From positions 1 through 7,969 of the forward strand of contig CAZIKB010000197.1 of the NCBI GenBank assembly GCA_964539665.1: a stretch of 7,969 nt of DNA. Reading direction: 5' to 3'. Source of the DNA: CAZIKB01 sp964539665 (lineage in GTDB: Bacteria; Zhuqueibacterota; Zhuqueibacteria; Oceanimicrobiales; Oceanimicrobiaceae). The notes beneath the pieces were generated by a model. That model ran no database searches. It was given only the letters and a program-made list of their open reading frames with translations, and had not been told where the DNA came from. Positions 5,829 to 7,969 of the stretch are shown here, piece by piece; within the stretch, counting starts at the first letter, position 1; every line of letters starts with the position of its first letter. Position numbers and translations under genes: made by a program.

Positions 5829-6290
5829 TTATAATTCCTTCACCAGCTCCAATACCTTTTCTGGATGCTGCGGTACTTTCACCTTGGAAAATATTTTCTG
5901 AATAATTCCATTTTTGTCGATAACGAAAGTCGTGCGCTCTACTCCCATGTATTTTTTGCCATACATGCTTTTCTCTTTCCAAACATCATAAAGCTGAACC
6001 ACTTCCTTATTCACATCGCTAAGAAGCGGAAAGGTCAAATCATATTTACCGGTAAAATTCTGATGTGATTTAACAGAATCCGGACTGACGCCTAAAATAA
6101 CCGCATCTACATCTGCAAATTCAGACTGTAAATTTCGAAATCCACAAGCTTCTTTTGTACAACCAGGCGTGTTGTCTTTTGGATAAAAGTACAGTACAAC
6201 ATTTTTGCCACGGTATTCGGAAAGCTGCACTTCAACATCTTTGTCATTTTTTAAAGAAAAATCAGGTGCAGCTTGACCTACTTTTAACAT
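5829..6290 (-). CDS. bcp: Thioredoxin-dependent thiol peroxidase, Bcp/PrxQ family
   Basis: This 153-residue cytoplasmic peroxiredoxin reduces hydrogen peroxide and organic hydroperoxides using thioredoxin. Its length is typical. It shows VGQAAPDFSLKND at the N-terminus, VVLYFYPKDNTPGCTKEAC with peroxidatic Cys44 (Thr41-Pro42-Gly43-Cys44) and resolving Cys49 five residues later, the spacing of the alpha-type atypical two-cysteine Bcp/PrxQ enzymes. It continues with ILGVSPDSVKSHQNF, TFPLLSDVNKEV and GVERTTFVIDKNG. There is no signal peptide. The ATG at 6288-6290 has GGAGG 4 nt upstream. It starts 72 bp after the aceE stop with no strong terminator between, so it may be cotranscribed, coupling peroxide defence to expression of pyruvate dehydrogenase, whose lipoyl and thiol chemistry is oxidant-sensitive; that link is inference. 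Confidence 0.95.
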   Translation of the reverse strand: MLKVGQAAPDFSLKNDKDVEVQLSEYRGKNVVLYFYPKDNTPGCTKEACGFRNLQSEFADVDAVILGVSPDSVKSHQNFTGKYDLTFPLLSDVNKEVVQLYDVWKEKSMYGKKYMGVERTTFVIDKNGIIQKIFSKVKVPQHPEKVLELVKEL

Positions 6291-6362
6291 TTTGCCTCCA
6301 TTATGTTTTCGATGAGTTTTTGATCTGTGTGGATCTAATCATAGATTTATCATTTTTATGAA

Positions 6363-7969
6363 TTATGAAACAAGCGGATCAGGCTTCTCCGGGTTCACTC
6401 CCAGATCGACAATCGCTTTTTGTACCAGATCAGGTTTTATTTTACCATTTTTGGCCAATTGATAAAGAACCGCGATTGTAATTGATTCAGCATCCACTTC
6501 AAAAAACCTGCGTAACGATTCCCTCGTATCACTTCTACCGTAACCATCGGTGCCTAATGAATAGAGGCCCCTGGGCACCCAGCGGCCCACCTGGTCCGGA
6601 ACCATCTTCATATAATCAGAAGCCGCAATAAAAGGCCCTTGTTCATTTTCTAAAACCGATGCAATATAAGGCTTCTTCGGTTTGTCCGCGGGATGCAGCA
6701 TGTTCCACCGTTCAACAGCCAGGGCATCGCGCCGTAATTCTTTATAACTTGTTACGCTCCAGACGTCGGCAGATACCTGGTATTTTTCTGCAAGTATTTT
6801 TTGTGCACGTAATGCTTCAAGCAGAATAGAACCACTTCCGAATACATGAGCTTTATGCAATTGCTTACCGCTTTTAGATTTATTGGGCATATCAGAAAAT
6901 TTATAGAGTCCTTTCAGAATTCCTTCCTCTACCCCATTAGGCATAGCTGCCATGGGGTAATTTTCATTTCCTAAAGTAATATAATAAAAAATATCCTCCC
7001 GGTCCTGATACATCCTTTTCAGGCCATCCTGAATGATAACGGCAATTTCATAAGCAAAAGCCGGATCGTAGGTTATTAAATTTGGAACAGTACTGGCCAA
7101 GACATGACTATGCCCATCTTCGTGCTGCAGGCCTTCGCCATTTAATGTTGTTCTCCCCGAAGTAGCGCCGAGAAGAAACCCGCGTCCGCGCAAATCACCA
7201 AAGGCCCAGATTGAATCCCCAATCCTTTGAAAACCAAACATGGAATAGAAAATAAAGAATGGAATCATATCTACGCCATGAGTGGCATAAGACGTTCCCG
7301 CCGCTGTAAATGAGGCCATCGCACCCGCTTCATTAATCCCCTCCTCAAGAATCTGGCCATCTTTGGCTTCCCGATAGTACAGAAGCATATTTGCATCCAC
7401 AGGTTCATACACCTGACCTACATGGGAATAAATGCCACACTGTCGGAAGAGCGATTCCATACCAAACGTACGGGCTTCATCCGGTACAATCGGGACAATA
7501 TGTTTGCCAAGAACCGGATGCTTAAGAAGCTGCGTCAACATTCGCACAAAAGCCATCGTAGTGGAAACTTCGCGATCAGAGCCTTTGAAGAATTCAGTAA
7601 ACTGATCCAGTCCGGGAGTTTTGGTAGAAGCGGAATAAATTTTACGTTCAGGCACAAATCCGCCCAGCGCATGTCTTCTTTCTAAAAGGTATTGTATCTC
7701 CTCACTTTTTCCGGGAGGCTTATAAAAAGGTGCATCGTGGATTTTAGAATCAGGAATAGGGATATCAAATCGATCGCGAAAATGCTTAAGTTCTGCATCA
7801 TTCAATTTCTTTTGCTGATGGGTAATATTTTTTCCTTCACCGGCCTCCCCTAAGCCGTACCCTTTGACTGTTTTTGCCAGAATGACGGTGGGGGCCCCTT
7901 CGTGTTCTACGGCAGCCCTATAGGCGGCATAAACCTTTTCTGGATCGTGGCCACCCCGGCGCAGTTTCT
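6363..7969 (-). CDS. aceE: Pyruvate dehydrogenase E1 component, homodimeric type (partial, 5' end outside window)
   Basis: The frame is open from the right edge to the TAA at 6363-6365 and gives 534 residues, about the last 60% of an AceE of roughly 890. The first TTG inside it (7803-7805) is not the start, because family similarity continues upstream (RRGGHDPEKVYAAYRAA, ILAKTVKGYGLGEAGEGKN). AceE decarboxylates pyruvate with thiamine diphosphate and passes the acetyl group to the lipoyl domain of E2. Visible hallmarks are GEGKNITHQ (active-site loop histidine), FVRMLTQLL, DEARTFGMESLFRQCGIYS, EEGINEAGA (cofactor-activating glutamate region), FYSMFGFQRIGDSIWAFGD, SGRTTLNGEGLQHEDGHSH (conserved histidines), and near the C-terminus LGTDGYGRSDTRESLRRFFEVD. 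It is the single-chain alpha2 enzyme, not the PdhA/PdhB type. The E2 gene does not follow; bcp does. Confidence 0.96.
   Translation of the reverse strand, partial: KLRRGGHDPEKVYAAYRAAVEHEGAPTVILAKTVKGYGLGEAGEGKNITHQQKKLNDAELKHFRDRFDIPIPDSKIHDAPFYKPPGKSEEIQYLLERRHALGGFVPERKIYSASTKTPGLDQFTEFFKGSDREVSTTMAFVRMLTQLLKHPVLGKHIVPIVPDEARTFGMESLFRQCGIYSHVGQVYEPVDANMLLYYREAKDGQILEEGINEAGAMASFTAAGTSYATHGVDMIPFFIFYSMFGFQRIGDSIWAFGDLRGRGFLLGATSGRTTLNGEGLQHEDGHSHVLASTVPNLITYDPAFAYEIAVIIQDGLKRMYQDREDIFYYITLGNENYPMAAMPNGVEEGILKGLYKFSDMPNKSKSGKQLHKAHVFGSGSILLEALRAQKILAEKYQVSADVWSVTSYKELRRDALAVERWNMLHPADKPKKPYIASVLENEQGPFIAASDYMKMVPDQVGRWVPRGLYSLGTDGYGRSDTRESLRRFFEVDAESITIAVLYQLAKNGKIKPDLVQKAIVDLGVNPEKPDPLVS

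Noticed and set aside
7803..7805. TTG as the start of a shorter 480-residue aceE product
   Set aside because: The same frame stays open to the window edge and the upstream residues (GGHDPEKVYAAY, EGKNITHQ) match AceE, so this codon is internal.
1..7969. CRISPR arrays, tRNA or rRNA genes, phage or toxin-antitoxin genes
   Set aside because: No regularly spaced identical repeats, no tRNA cloverleaf or rRNA sequence, and no such proteins were seen on either strand.

Overview
The window comes from a moderately AT-rich bacterial chromosome. Every gene supported by the sequence lies on the minus strand. A PorV/PorQ-family outer-membrane protein next to a large secreted protein with an M6-metalloprotease-like N-terminus suggests a Gram-negative lineage with type IX secretion, i.e. 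the Fibrobacterota-Chlorobiota-Bacteroidota superphylum or a relative such as KSB1 or Calditrichota. This placement is inferred from gene content; the window has no rRNA or other phylogenetic marker.

Layout, in transcription order (right to left). The right edge holds the C-terminal ~534 residues of aceE, the homodimeric-type pyruvate dehydrogenase E1 (6363-7969, 5' end outside the window). It is followed at short gaps (44-72 bp) by bcp, a thiol peroxidase (5829-6290); an exported DUF547 protein (4930-5760); accB, the biotin carrier protein (4371-4856); accC, biotin carboxylase with a TTG start (2970-4325); and gcvH, the lipoyl carrier H protein (2548-2925). These six genes could form one transcription unit. 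Its metabolic members link pyruvate to acetyl-CoA and malonyl-CoA and include two swinging-arm carrier proteins, one biotinylated and one lipoylated.

A 670-bp non-coding gap (1878-2547) follows. It starts with a 13-bp inverted repeat just after gcvH, continues through AT-rich DNA with weak direct repeats, and ends with a compact block of nested stems followed by a U-rich tract on the minus strand (about 1936-2132). That block looks like a structured RNA ending in an intrinsic terminator, placed about 60 bp before the next gene. It is the least explained element here and the best candidate for something undescribed.

Next come the porV-like gene (849-1877), an 87-bp nested-palindrome element resembling a MITE (750-836), a short AT-rich spacer, and the 5' part of the secreted M6-like protein (1-544), which runs off the left edge. 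The latter two genes plausibly form a secretion component plus cargo pair, but the cargo's C-terminal sorting signal is not visible.
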